From contig NZ_RQVQ01000010.1 in the NCBI RefSeq assembly GCF_003865405.1, positions 36,801 through 100,800 of the forward strand: a DNA stretch of 64,000 bases, in the 5' to 3' direction. Made by a program: the position numbers and the translations under genes. Numbering within the stretch: position 1 is the stretch's first letter; the number at the start of each line of letters is the position of its first letter. The stretch comes from Paenimyroides tangerinum. Lineage in GTDB: Bacteria; Bacteroidota; Bacteroidia; Flavobacteriales; Flavobacteriaceae. The notes beneath the pieces were generated by a model. It made no database searches and had not been told where the DNA came from. It saw only the letters and a list, made by a program, of their open reading frames with translations. This document shows, one piece after another, positions 37,509 to 45,726 of this stretch.

Positions 37509-37568
37509 GGTCAATAAGTCAACACCCAAAAAGCAAATAAAAAAGTCTTTAAAATCTATTTTAGATAA
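37509..37568 (+). promoter_or_regulatory. Late promoter element copy 6 (lysis operon)
   Basis: GGTCAATAAGT (one change from the other copies) at 37509 and TTAGATA at 37561, 52 bases apart. The holin-like gene starts 39 bases after the TTAG. Confidence 0.75.
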
Positions 37569-37599
37569 AACAGATTAATAATCAATGAAATAGATTTTA

Positions 37600-38118
37600 A
37601 TGAGAAAATTATTTGCACAATTAGTACTCTTTACTGATAGTTCGGTGAAATGGGAGGACAAAATTTACTACGCTTTCAATGTGGTCGCCCACTTGGCACC
37701 AATAGCGTTTCTTTTAAACTTGTTTAATTGGTGGTGGACGGATAACCATCAATTCGGAACATTTCTTTGCTGTTCCCTTGTAGCCAATATGATTGTTGGC
37801 TGCTATTATCATCTTAAGAAAAACACCTTTAGCTGGAAGCTCTTTTTAGGCAGAAACATTGAAATGACCTTCATAGTCATTATTGGCTATGTTATGTTAG
37901 AAATGTTGCGATATACTGCAGGCGATAATTTGGCGGGTGAAATTTTCAGAATTCTTATTCAAATAAGTACGCTTTTATTTCCAATAAGCAAGGTTTTGAA
38001 GAATATTTTCATTCTGAGTAAAGGAAAATATCCTCCAAAGTTCTTTATGCAGCGGTTATACAATTTCGAGAAAACTGGGGATTTAAAGGATTTATTTGAT
38101 AAAGATGATGAAAAATAG
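37600..38118 (+). CDS. Putative phage holin
   Basis: 172 residues with four hydrophobic segments (about 25-45, 55-70, 84-105 and 115-135) and a charged C-terminal tail ending KDDEK. It directly precedes and overlaps the amidase gene, the usual holin-endolysin pairing. No family motif is recognised, so the call rests on topology and context. Confidence 0.65.
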   Translation: MRKLFAQLVLFTDSSVKWEDKIYYAFNVVAHLAPIAFLLNLFNWWWTDNHQFGTFLCCSLVANMIVGCYYHLKKNTFSWKLFLGRNIEMTFIVIIGYVMLEMLRYTAGDNLAGEIFRILIQISTLLFPISKVLKNIFILSKGKYPPKFFMQRLYNFEKTGDLKDLFDKDDEK

Positions 38119-38695
38119 ATTAATCTTATTAGACAACGGACACGGGGAAGAAACGGTAGGCAAACGTTCACCTGTATTACAAGATGGTTCACAATTATTT
38201 GAATACGAATTTAACCGTGATATTGTAAAGCGAATTACCAAAACATTAGATAAAGAAAAGATTGAGTATGTGGTTCTTGTTCCTGAATTAAAAGATATTT
38301 CACTTGCCGAAAGAGTAAAACGTGCGAATGCTCATCACGCTGAATGTGGAAAACATACTTGTCTGATTTCTGTTCACGCAAATGCTGGAGGTGGTACTGG
38401 ATTTGAAGTTTTTACTTCGGTTGATCAAACTAAATCTGATGAATTTGCGCAGATAATGTTTGATTGTTTTAAAGAAGAATTTCCTGAACAGAAAATGAGA
38501 AGTGATAGATTGGACGGTGATGATGATAAAGAATCTAATTTCTACATCTTGAAAAACACCAATTGCCCAGCAATGTTAACGGAATCTTTTTTCATGGACA
38601 ATTTACAAGATTTAAAAATTTTGATGTCTGAAAATGGGCGTTCAAGAATTGCAAGAGCTCACGTTAACGCAATTAAAAAAATCGTAAAACTTTAA
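38105..38695 (+). CDS. N-acetylmuramoyl-L-alanine amidase (endolysin)
   Basis: An Amidase_3-type zinc amidase of about 196 residues that cleaves the peptide from muramic acid. Metal ligands are visible in LLDNGHG (His), FEYEFNRD (Glu) and SVHANAGG (His), with the catalytic Glu in LTESFFMDN. The start is the ATG at 38105, inside the holin tail; the TTG further upstream is unlikely. No signal peptide, so release depends on the holin. Confidence 0.9.
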   Translation: MMKNRLILLDNGHGEETVGKRSPVLQDGSQLFEYEFNRDIVKRITKTLDKEKIEYVVLVPELKDISLAERVKRANAHHAECGKHTCLISVHANAGGGTGFEVFTSVDQTKSDEFAQIMFDCFKEEFPEQKMRSDRLDGDDDKESNFYILKNTNCPAMLTESFFMDNLQDLKILMSENGRSRIARAHVNAIKKIVKL

Positions 38696-38706
38696 TTAAT
38701 TTTAAA

Positions 38707-39201
38707 ATGAAACATCTATTACTAATAGTATTCGCAGCGATAGCCTTAGTAGGTTGTCGCAGCGTTAAAAAGGAAGGAGCAGAAAAAAAAATTCATTATG
38801 AATTAGTAACAACGCTTCGAGATTCACTTGTAATTACGCACGAGAAAAAAGAGACGATCACCGAGCGCATAATTGAGAAATCGGAAGATAAAAAAGAGAA
38901 AGCGGACAATTACAAACGCACCGATAAGGACGGCACGGTTCACGAATTTAATAATTACAACACTGAGGTTAAAACCGATGAGAAAGTCACGGAAAACATA
39001 AAACAATTAACCGAAAAATTCGATATGTTACAAGTTCAATTTTCTGAACTCCAAGAAAAGTATAACGAACTCGAATCTATATCAAAAAAAGAAAAAGAAT
39101 TTGATTTTGGTTCTGTATTATGGATTCTGTTTGGAATTGCTGTTGTAGTCGGAATAGTTTATTTGTATCGGAAATACAAAAGTAGGTTTAAAATTTGGTA
39201 A
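38707..39201 (+). CDS. Putative spanin-like lipoprotein of the lysis module
   Basis: 164 residues. The N-terminus has a signal and a lipobox-like GCRS (Cys at about 17). A long Glu/Lys coiled coil (about 40-130) follows, with a C-terminal membrane segment (about 138-157) and a basic tail. A lipid-anchored coiled coil with a C-terminal TM fits a unimolecular spanin-like bridging role in the last lysis step. Follows the amidase by 11 bases and ends at a terminator. Confidence 0.55.
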   Translation: MKHLLLIVFAAIALVGCRSVKKEGAEKKIHYELVTTLRDSLVITHEKKETITERIIEKSEDKKEKADNYKRTDKDGTVHEFNNYNTEVKTDEKVTENIKQLTEKFDMLQVQFSELQEKYNELESISKKEKEFDFGSVLWILFGIAVVVGIVYLYRKYKSRFKIW

Positions 39202-39218
39202 TTTATTTTTTTATAGAC

Positions 39219-39246
39219 AAAGCGAGCTTTTAAACTCGCTTTTGTT
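39219..39246. terminator. Terminator at the end of the late region
   Basis: AAAGCGAG-cttttaaa-CTCGCTTT with T residues after it. Separates the lysis operon from the convergent YkgB gene. Confidence 0.8.
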
Positions 39247-39277
39247 TTTATTCTAGCTTTCATCTCGTGACCTCCGG

Positions 39278-39309
39278 GCAAGACGAAGGCTTAGCTATTA
39301 TCCGCAGTT
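39278..39309 (-). repeat. Cassette right-boundary repeat, copy B
   Basis: On the minus strand this is AACTGCGGATAATAGC and so on, 27 of 32 bases identical to 12495-12526. It overlaps the last codons and the stop of the YkgB gene, as an attC left half often does. Confidence 0.6.
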
Positions 39310-39906
39310 TTTTGTTAACTTTCCCGCACTATCTGATGCAATAATTAAACCTCCGGCTAACATAATAACGTCTTTTAAAACTAGCCGTCCTGCTGCTGAA
39401 AGGTAGGGAAAACCAAATTGTGGCGTTGGAAAATCTCCCCCTAAATTGGGAACATAAACTTCTGGTGTTGTGATAAGAAATGTTAATGTTACTAGTGACA
39501 TTCCAAAAGTTAATAGGCCACCGATCATTCCAATTTTAGGAAACCAAATGCCTAAAAGAACGAATAAGCCAATGACACCAATCACGGTCCCCAAACCATA
39601 AGAAAATAAATAGGTTCCATTTTCTTTATGCCAATCTATATTTTTTTGAACGGTTTTTCCTTCAGGATTTTTATGCAATGTATATTCGGCAACGTTTTCT
39701 CCTTTTTCATTTAATGCAATTTTATTTGAATTATTGTAGAAAAAACCCATAAAAGGACTATTTGTAACAAATGGAACGATTCCGTCAGCTTCATATTGAT
39801 ACACTTTTAATCCACCGATCCATGCCATAACAACAAAGATTGAAATGCGAATTAAATTAATAAAACTGGATTGCTGTGATGCTAAAAATAATGCTAAATT
39901 TTTCAT
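39298..39906 (-). CDS. YkgB/DUF417 family inner-membrane protein (RclC-like)
   Basis: 202 residues with four hydrophobic segments (about 18-38, 100-120, 124-148 and 175-192) and the DUF417 hallmark IRISIFVVMAWIGGLKVYQYEADGIVPFV. RclC, a member in Escherichia coli, belongs to a reactive-chlorine resistance system under an AraC-type regulator. Here too an AraC-family gene lies immediately upstream, so the pair probably forms a stress-response cargo unit. A -7 box TAATTTTG lies at 39930-39937. Confidence 0.8.
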   Translation of the reverse strand: MKNLALFLASQQSSFINLIRISIFVVMAWIGGLKVYQYEADGIVPFVTNSPFMGFFYNNSNKIALNEKGENVAEYTLHKNPEGKTVQKNIDWHKENGTYLFSYGLGTVIGVIGLFVLLGIWFPKIGMIGGLLTFGMSLVTLTFLITTPEVYVPNLGGDFPTPQFGFPYLSAAGRLVLKDVIMLAGGLIIASDSAGKLTKNCG

Positions 39907-39929
39907 TTTATATAAATTAATGATATTAG

Positions 39930-39937
39930 CAAAATTA
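39930..39937 (-). promoter_or_regulatory. -7 box of the YkgB-like gene
   Basis: On the minus strand the sequence reads TAATTTTG, an exact TAnnTTTG match, 24 bases before the ATG. No TTG is at the expected distance, consistent with activator dependence. Confidence 0.5.
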
Positions 39938-39985
39938 GAACATTCTATACTTAATAAGAATAGACAAATAAGTGAAAAACCTAGA

Positions 39986-40813
39986 CTATTTTGCAGCGAT
40001 GGAAATTCCTACATTTTTTCTATAAGAACTAGGCGAAACGCCAACGCTCTTTTTGAAATATCTACTGAAATAAAATTCATCTTCAAAGTTCAGTTCTTGT
40101 GCAATTTCTTTAATTGATTTATAAGTAAGATGAAGTAATTTTTTAGCTTCTAAAATTACACGTTCATTAATCAATTGCGAAGGTGACTTTGAAAACTGTT
40201 TTTTCACTTTTTTACTAAAGGCATCTGTTGATAGTGAAAATTCAGCGGCATAAAAAGTCATACTTCTTTCTGCTTTATAATACTTTTCAATCAAGTCTTG
40301 AAAGTAAATTAAATCTTTATTAGGTAATTCATTTGGCTTTATATCAGTTAGATATTTAGATTTTTCTTTACTAGAAATGGATAAAATTAATTGCAAATAC
40401 GATTTAACAATCGAATCAGTAAATGGATTGACTATTTCATTTTTTATTTCATTTTCCATTTTTTCAATTGTATTTACAATTTCATCATAGTATGATTCAT
40501 TGATGTTGAAAAATGGTTTTTCGTAGATATTATTGAATAAAATTCCGTTACATGAAATCATATTTTTGTGATATTCAATACAATAATAATCACCGTGAAA
40601 TTGAATCAAATACAATGCTGACTCATTATTTTCTAACCATTTAAATTGCTGATATGGTGTTAAAAATAATATTGTACTGTCAGAACATTCATATTGGATT
40701 AAATTTATTTCAAATTTTGCAGAACCATTGAATACTAAAATTTGGTAAAAAGGACAGTTTATTGTTCTTAAAAAGTTTTTACTACTAATGTTTTGTATGG
40801 AAATCTGGTTCAA
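39986..40813 (-). CDS. AraC-family transcriptional regulator
   Basis: 275 residues: an N-terminal cupin-like sensor half and a C-terminal double helix-turn-helix (about 175-268) with IKEIAQELNFEDEFYFSRYFKKSVGVSPSSYRK, a textbook AraC signature. The only start near the N-terminus is TTG at 40813; a stop lies five codons further up. The gene begins 14 bases from a cassette-boundary motif. Likely regulates the adjacent YkgB-like gene. Confidence 0.85.
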   Translation of the reverse strand: MNQISIQNISSKNFLRTINCPFYQILVFNGSAKFEINLIQYECSDSTILFLTPYQQFKWLENNESALYLIQFHGDYYCIEYHKNMISCNGILFNNIYEKPFFNINESYYDEIVNTIEKMENEIKNEIVNPFTDSIVKSYLQLILSISSKEKSKYLTDIKPNELPNKDLIYFQDLIEKYYKAERSMTFYAAEFSLSTDAFSKKVKKQFSKSPSQLINERVILEAKKLLHLTYKSIKEIAQELNFEDEFYFSRYFKKSVGVSPSSYRKNVGISIAAK

Positions 40814-40826
40814 TTGCGACGTTCTT

Positions 40827-40862
40827 TAAAAATTACAGCTAGCATATTATATAGGCGCAATA
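40827..40862 (-). repeat. Cassette left-boundary, copy B
   Basis: On the minus strand TATTGCGCCTATATAA is followed by ATGCTAGCTGTAATTTTTA. The first 16 bases are identical to 60884-60899, which precede the DUF262 cassette; the second part resembles 12084-12101. This ties three inserts to one boundary type. Confidence 0.6.
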
Positions 40863-40976
40863 TACTTATTTTATTCAAAGGGCGAAATTTTCGCTAAACA
40901 TCTTTAAAATAATACAAGAATTAAATGGTTTTGAATTACATATTTTGTATTTTCTTAAAATACGTATCAGTTAAGA

Positions 40977-41399
40977 TTACCTACCAAAAACTAACATAAG
41001 CGCATCTCTCATTTCTTGATTGGTGCGTTTTTCTATTTTAGTTATAGCCTTAAATTCAACAGCGTTTAGCTTTTTTCTTGTTGGCTTAACTTTGATATAC
41101 TTTAGGTCGTAATACTCACACATTTCACATATTTTCTTTGCTTTTTCAAAGTTTGCCCCGGTACGTTCTCCGATTTTTGCATTGATGGCTGAAGTGCCTT
41201 GAACTTTTCTATGCCAATTAGACTTGTTTAAAAAACCACACTCAACATAAACTTTGATATTGTCTTTTCCAAAGGAGTTGATTAATTGACCAAATCGGTC
41301 AAAGAGTTCAAAGAAAGTAAGTGTGGTTAGTTCGGTTTGGTTTTGGTAGATTAGGGCAAAGCCCGATTTATCACAATCGGGATCAATGCCTATTTTCAT
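40977..41399 (-). CDS. RuvC-like Holliday junction resolvase (RNase H fold)
   Basis: 140 residues. MKIGIDPDCDKSG supplies the first catalytic aspartate at strand 1, VYVECGF the second acidic residue, and the C-terminal RDALML the third, the usual RuvC-type triad. Small phage RuvC proteins of this size resolve branched DNA before packaging. Last gene of the leftward early operon. Confidence 0.75.
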   Translation of the reverse strand: MKIGIDPDCDKSGFALIYQNQTELTTLTFFELFDRFGQLINSFGKDNIKVYVECGFLNKSNWHRKVQGTSAINAKIGERTGANFEKAKKICEMCEYYDLKYIKVKPTRKKLNAVEFKAITKIEKRTNQEMRDALMLVFGR

Positions 41400-41411
41400 T
41401 ATTATCGTATT

Positions 41412-41804
41412 TTAGCTTGTTGAAATTTTAAAATATATATTCTGCTTGGTAATTAAATGCTCTACGTCTGAAATTGTTACAAGCTCAATTTTTTTACAAT
41501 CTTTAATTAAAAATGATCTTTCATTTTGTGGATTATATTTTTTTGAAATAAATTTTATAAGATTAAATTGTTTAATTGATTCATTTTTTAGAATTTCTTC
41601 ATTGAACAATTCTACAATATATTCATCCCTTAAATTTACTTTAATATCTAATGGATTTTCTCCAAAGAATTGAAAAAAAAGGAAATTTGGGTTAATAATT
41701 ATTTTTTCGAACCAATAGTAATTTAATGGCTCATAAAATTCATTTTTTTTCTGAATGCTTGCCAAAGCATTTTTTTTATTAGAACAAACGATAAGAGTTT
41801 TCAT
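41412..41804 (-). CDS. Hypothetical protein
   Basis: 130 residues, strongly Lys/Ile/Asn/Phe-rich, no membrane segment or motif. Twelve bases upstream of the RuvC-like gene. No function assigned. Confidence 0.5.
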   Translation of the reverse strand: MKTLIVCSNKKNALASIQKKNEFYEPLNYYWFEKIIINPNFLFFQFFGENPLDIKVNLRDEYIVELFNEEILKNESIKQFNLIKFISKKYNPQNERSFLIKDCKKIELVTISDVEHLITKQNIYFKISTS

Positions 41805-41809
41805 ATAGA

Positions 41810-42000
41810 TGTGTGTTTTTTTTTATGTAATGTAGTTAATTTTTTAATATAAATATGAATTTTATTAAAAAAAAACATATAATATATAAAAAAAAACTTA
41901 ATTCTATAGATAGTTTTTATGTATAATTCAATAATTTAGTTTTTAAAAATCATTAAATTATTTTGGTGTATATATCAATGAATATAGCCAATACCAAAAT
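41810..42000. other. Extremely AT-rich gap, possible origin or promoter region
   Basis: About 190 bases with very few G or C, long A and T runs and no convincing gene. It lies inside the leftward operon between two hypothetical genes. A strand-opening role such as a replication origin is possible but unproven; no iterons are evident. Confidence 0.35.
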
Positions 42001-42002
42001 AA

Positions 42003-42236
42003 TTACGCAGAACATTTTCCAATTGGATTTAAATATTTTTTCAAAGTTTCAATTCCTTCATATACGGCCTTTTGGTCTCCTTGATTTATGCAAATACTTT
42101 TTAGATTTCTATTTTCGTCTAATTCCGAAATATAGATTGAAATAAAGTTGGTATCGGCTAGGTTAAACAATGTTTTATATTGTCCCTCACTATTTATTAA
42201 GTAGCAAATTCTAAAAAGAGTTTCTAATCTATTCAT
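42003..42236 (-). CDS. Hypothetical small protein
   Basis: 77 residues (MNRLETLFRICYLINSEGQ start), no recognised domain. A strong hairpin lies about 30 bases upstream of its start codon. Confidence 0.5.
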   Translation of the reverse strand: MNRLETLFRICYLINSEGQYKTLFNLADTNFISIYISELDENRNLKSICINQGDQKAVYEGIETLKKYLNPIGKCSA

Positions 42237-42268
42237 AAATTAATTTTATTAGAATTATTAAAATAAGA

Positions 42269-42290
42269 AAGGCTACGAAAACGTAGCCTT
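42269..42290 (-). terminator. Hairpin between the 42.0 kb gene and the exonuclease gene
   Basis: AAGGCTACG-AAAA-CGTAGCCTT, followed on the minus strand by a T-rich stretch (CTTATTTT). Probably ends or attenuates the transcript of the SSB-exonuclease genes. Confidence 0.6.
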
Positions 42291-42343
42291 GTGTGTTGAA
42301 TCTGTTATTATTATTTGGTGGCTCGATATTCATTTTTAATGCT

Positions 42344-42889
42344 TTAAATTTTGAATACTCCGAGTTTGTATAGTTCCATTACTATATCTGCTTCATGGAA
42401 GGCGTCGTCCGCGCCCCTATGGGTTTCAATATATCCAGTATCTCCGAAAAAATGTTCCCAAGCTTCCTGAACTTTGGGCCATTTATAGCCACGACTTGAA
42501 GGAATTTTACAAATATCTGTGGAAAGCTTCATAGGGCAATCCAATTTTCTGGGAAAATGAAAACCTCTGTTTTCCATAAAGCCAAAATCGAATACATTAT
42601 TAAAAGCCGTTGTTCCATTTTTATAGGATAATAAAATATCTTGAATTTCTTTTCTGACTTTATCGAGTGGGGGCGAGTGCCTAATTTCCTCAACCGTAAG
42701 GCTTGAATTATTGACTATCCAAGAGTTTTTAACTTCCTCAAGGGTAATTCCTTTTTCGTGAACAACTTGATCAAAAATGATTTTTTTATAACCTGTTTCA
42801 AGATCTAATTCTACAATTCCAATTTCTACAATTTTTCCACCTTGAGTTAGGAATCCGGTTGTTTCGATATCTAAAATTAATATTTCCAT
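42344..42889 (-). CDS. DnaQ-like 3'-5' exonuclease (DEDDh)
   Basis: 181 residues with all three exonuclease motifs: LDIETTG (Exo I, residues 5-11), FNNVFDFGF (Exo II) and HRGADDAFHEAD (Exo III, with the DEDDh histidine). Single-domain DnaQ-like enzymes proofread or trim DNA and RNA ends. It directly follows the SSB gene. Confidence 0.9.
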   Translation of the reverse strand: MEILILDIETTGFLTQGGKIVEIGIVELDLETGYKKIIFDQVVHEKGITLEEVKNSWIVNNSSLTVEEIRHSPPLDKVRKEIQDILLSYKNGTTAFNNVFDFGFMENRGFHFPRKLDCPMKLSTDICKIPSSRGYKWPKVQEAWEHFFGDTGYIETHRGADDAFHEADIVMELYKLGVFKI

Positions 42890-42903
42890 GGTTTAAAATT
42901 GGG

Positions 42904-43401
42904 TTAGAAAGGTAGGTCGTCGGGTTCAGACTCACCGTTAAACATTTGTGGTTGGTTTGGTCCTTGGTTATTTCCTTGTGGACTTCCAAAAGCTTGATTT
43001 GGTTGTTGATTATTTGGGTTTTGATTAAAAGTCGGTTGTTGGTATTGAGTATTTGTATTTCTATTATAATAGTCATCAACAGCCGAGCCATGCCCATGAT
43101 ATCCGCTTGTTGGATTTTGTTGTTGTGGTTGTTCGCCATCAATTCTCCAGCCTTGAATCGAATTAAAATAACGAGTTTCTCCTTGAGGATTTGTCCACTC
43201 TCGACCTCTTAAATTGATGGAAACTTTTACTTTTTGACCAATTTGAAGTCTATTAAGCAAATCACATTTGTCTTGGCTAAATTCGATTAAAATATGTTGG
43301 GGATATTGTTCTTCTGTTGTAACAACAATTTCTCTTTTTCTATAAGCCGAACTAACTTGTTGGGGCTGACCAATCATTTTTATAAATCCTGATATTTCCA
43401 T
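42904..43401 (-). CDS. ssb: Single-stranded DNA-binding protein
   Basis: 165 residues: an N-terminal OB fold (about 1-90), a long Gln/Asn/Gly/Pro-rich linker and the diagnostic acidic tip ending DDLPF, which docks partner proteins. Three bases separate it from the upstream DnaA-domain-like gene. Part of the phage replication set. Confidence 0.9.
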   Translation of the reverse strand: MEISGFIKMIGQPQQVSSAYRKREIVVTTEEQYPQHILIEFSQDKCDLLNRLQIGQKVKVSINLRGREWTNPQGETRYFNSIQGWRIDGEQPQQQNPTSGYHGHGSAVDDYYNRNTNTQYQQPTFNQNPNNQQPNQAFGSPQGNNQGPNQPQMFNGESEPDDLPF

Positions 43402-43404
43402 TTT

Positions 43405-43779
43405 TTAAAGTGCCGCAGTTAAATAGTTTTTTAAATTTTCGCTCAAATAGCGCTTGTTTTTTATGATAAATGCCGATAATAATTCTTTTTCATCAATTTT
43501 TCCGTGTTTTAAAACAGCTTTAAATTTTAGATAAATGATTTTGTCTTCATTGTATATTTCGAGTCTAGTTTTAAAACTTTTGATTCCGAATATTACTGTT
43601 GCATGATCAACATCGAATAATTCCCCGATTTTTATTTGTGTCCAGAAAAGTTCATTTCGAAGATAATAAAAAGACATTTGTCTTGCAAAGACATATTTCT
43701 GTTTTCTTGATTTTAGAAAGATTTCATTTCCGTCAAAACCAAGTAATTCCGATATAGTTGTAATAATTAATTTTTTCAT
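43405..43779 (-). CDS. DnaA domain IV-like DNA-binding protein (first copy)
   Basis: 124 residues. The segment QKYVFARQMSFYYLRNELFW and the downstream DVDHATVIFGIKSFKTRLE match the DnaA C-terminal duplex-binding domain, including the HATV signature, but there is no AAA+ ATPase. Stand-alone copies are seen in Bacteroidota phages. A role in origin recognition or transcription is likely. A second, similar protein lies at 52886-53176. Confidence 0.75.
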   Translation of the reverse strand: MKKLIITTISELLGFDGNEIFLKSRKQKYVFARQMSFYYLRNELFWTQIKIGELFDVDHATVIFGIKSFKTRLEIYNEDKIIYLKFKAVLKHGKIDEKELLSAFIIKNKRYLSENLKNYLTAAL

Positions 43780-43782
43780 ACG

Positions 43783-45066
43783 TTACGCCGTTTGACTGAG
43801 AGATAAAATTCGTTCCTGGATAAGATGAAGGTTTTCGTTTACAAGCTCAACGATTTCTTTATGATGATTGGAAGCCTTGTTTCCGTAGCCTCTCGACTGA
43901 GTTACTATCATTTCTTTTAATGATATTTCAACCGTTTCTTTTAGAACGTTGTTTACCCTTGCCGATAGAATTAGTGAGCCTTGTTTAGCGTAATATTTGT
44001 TTGTATAAACACAATGATTGTGCTTTTCACTTTCTTCAATGAACTCTTGAATGGTTTCCAATACTTTGATAGTAAGATTACCCTTTTTGAACTTTAATCC
44101 GAAGAATTTACCTTTTTCAATTTCGTATTGCTTTTGATCAAAGTTCATTTTTCTTTTTTGCTCGGCAATAGCTAATTTTTTATCTAGTTTACGTTTTTTT
44201 GCAACAAGTTTATTGTGTGCCTTATGTAGGTCTTTAGGGCAAACGAATTTTGAATTTCTTATATCCTTTTGAAAGTATTCTAAAAGTTCAATGTAATCAA
44301 AATAAATTCCTCCATCTATGGGGTTATAGTTATTTCTTAAACAAATTTTGACCGTATTCCAATATTTTGAAACCTTGTAAGAATCTGATATCGCTACTTT
44401 CAAAAGCTGTGTTTGTTTGGCTTTAAGAAGTGTTTCGGTTTTCGGACAATTAAAATTTAATTGACGTTTTAGCCCATCAAAACGAATATTTCCAAAATCT
44501 CCTTGGCAGCCTTTTTTTGAATATTGTTCTAAGAATACAGATTCCGGATGATAGGCAGAGGGATAAGGATTATAAGCGTATTGTTTGTAGTAGCCCGGAT
44601 TTCTAACTTCCATTGGCCCGTAAATCGGTGTATCGCCGTAGTGGGTAAGCCTACTTATTAAATGAAAATCATTGTCTGTATGATACTGCTGAATACACTC
44701 CAAAACGTTTGTTTTCCAATGTTCTCCTTTTCGATAATTTACATCTATATGGAAATATCTAATCACTTGGTATTCGAACATATCTTCGGCAAAAGCGATA
44801 TAATAGCTTTCGTGAAACTTTCTTTTTTTAGTTTCTAAAATATGTAATTCGCTATTGCACGACGGACAAATGGTTTCATTCTTAACAATATCTTTAGCCG
44901 AGTGAGAATTGCCACAAACACCACACCAATAGGTTTTACTGGTGCTAAATCCCAATTTAGTATTACAATCTGATAGGGCGTAGTTTAGTATTTTTTTATC
45001 TACACCCGGGGTTAGCCAACTAGAGTATTGAACTAACTGATGCTGCAGTTTAGTTCTTGGTTTCAT
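43783..45066 (-). CDS. PcfJ-like protein
   Basis: 427 residues. An N-terminal zinc ribbon (CGVCGNSH, then CPSC, about 47-73) and a C-terminal domain with MNFDQKQYEIEKGKFFGLKF and HNHCVYTNKYYAKQG, matching the PcfJ family first named from conjugative plasmid pCF10. It overlaps PcfK by 4 bases. The family is frequent in phage and plasmid replication regions; biochemical function is unknown. Confidence 0.8.
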   Translation of the reverse strand: MKPRTKLQHQLVQYSSWLTPGVDKKILNYALSDCNTKLGFSTSKTYWCGVCGNSHSAKDIVKNETICPSCNSELHILETKKRKFHESYYIAFAEDMFEYQVIRYFHIDVNYRKGEHWKTNVLECIQQYHTDNDFHLISRLTHYGDTPIYGPMEVRNPGYYKQYAYNPYPSAYHPESVFLEQYSKKGCQGDFGNIRFDGLKRQLNFNCPKTETLLKAKQTQLLKVAISDSYKVSKYWNTVKICLRNNYNPIDGGIYFDYIELLEYFQKDIRNSKFVCPKDLHKAHNKLVAKKRKLDKKLAIAEQKRKMNFDQKQYEIEKGKFFGLKFKKGNLTIKVLETIQEFIEESEKHNHCVYTNKYYAKQGSLILSARVNNVLKETVEISLKEMIVTQSRGYGNKASNHHKEIVELVNENLHLIQERILSLSQTA

Positions 45067-45446
45067 ACGCCCGGAAAGTCAAATAGTGAAACTTGGTTAT
45101 TCGATTTTAACTTCACAACTTTCGGGCTCCTTTCTTTTACCTGTTCCTTTTGCTGTGTTGGAACTTTTTTACCTTCAAAATCCGAATGATTAACAACAAC
45201 TCGTGCATTTATTGGTTTTCCAATTTTCAAATCATCTTCATCGTAGTAGTGCATAGCCATTTGAAAAACCTCTTCGTCGGCAAATCCATTACAACCAGAA
45301 GCTTGAACTTGATTTAAAATGTAGTTAATGCAATCGTCGATGTTTTTATTTTCTTTTGAAAGTGATTTTGCAAAAAGCTCATCTTTTTCAGCTTGGCTAT
45401 TCAAATAGTCTTGAATAACATTTTTAAAATAATTAGATCCTTTCAT
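45063..45446 (-). CDS. PcfK-like protein
   Basis: 127 residues. The core MKGSNYFKNVIQDYLNSQA with DDCINYILNQVQASGCNGFADEEVF matches the PcfK family. PcfK and PcfJ are usually encoded together, as here. Its own upstream leader follows a terminator at 45474-45498. Confidence 0.8.
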   Translation of the reverse strand: MKGSNYFKNVIQDYLNSQAEKDELFAKSLSKENKNIDDCINYILNQVQASGCNGFADEEVFQMAMHYYDEDDLKIGKPINARVVVNHSDFEGKKVPTQQKEQVKERSPKVVKLKSNNQVSLFDFPGV

Positions 45447-45473
45447 GATTATGGTAGATTTTAGGAAATAAAA

Positions 45474-45498
45474 AAAGAGTAGGGGTTAGCTACTCTTT
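45474..45498 (-). terminator. Terminator inside the early region, before pcfK
   Basis: On the minus strand AAAGAGTAG pairs with CTACTCTTT and runs into TTTTTTT. It overlaps the stop codon of the 45490 gene, so the operon is divided here. Confidence 0.75.
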
Positions 45499-45726
45499 CG
45501 GTTTATATATTTTTAGTTTAATACAGATATCAATTCCTTTGGAGGTCTCTTCATTATTGAATTTCTTCATCAGTTTATCGAAGCCATTCTCCAAAGGCAT
45601 AATTTTTTTTATTTGTTTGGTTGGCGTGGTATATACCGCCATACAATCCTCTTCGAAATTCCTTCCATCAGATTCGACAAATTCCTTGAGAAGATTATAC
45701 TTTTCTTCAGGAGTTAGTTTGCTCAC
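45490..45726 (-). CDS. Hypothetical protein
   Basis: 78 residues from a GTG start (45726); no ATG is available nearby, and the start overlaps the end of the upstream gene. Charged, no motif; ends in a terminator. Confidence 0.5.
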   Translation of the reverse strand: MSKLTPEEKYNLLKEFVESDGRNFEEDCMAVYTTPTKQIKKIMPLENGFDKLMKKFNNEETSKGIDICIKLKIYKPKE

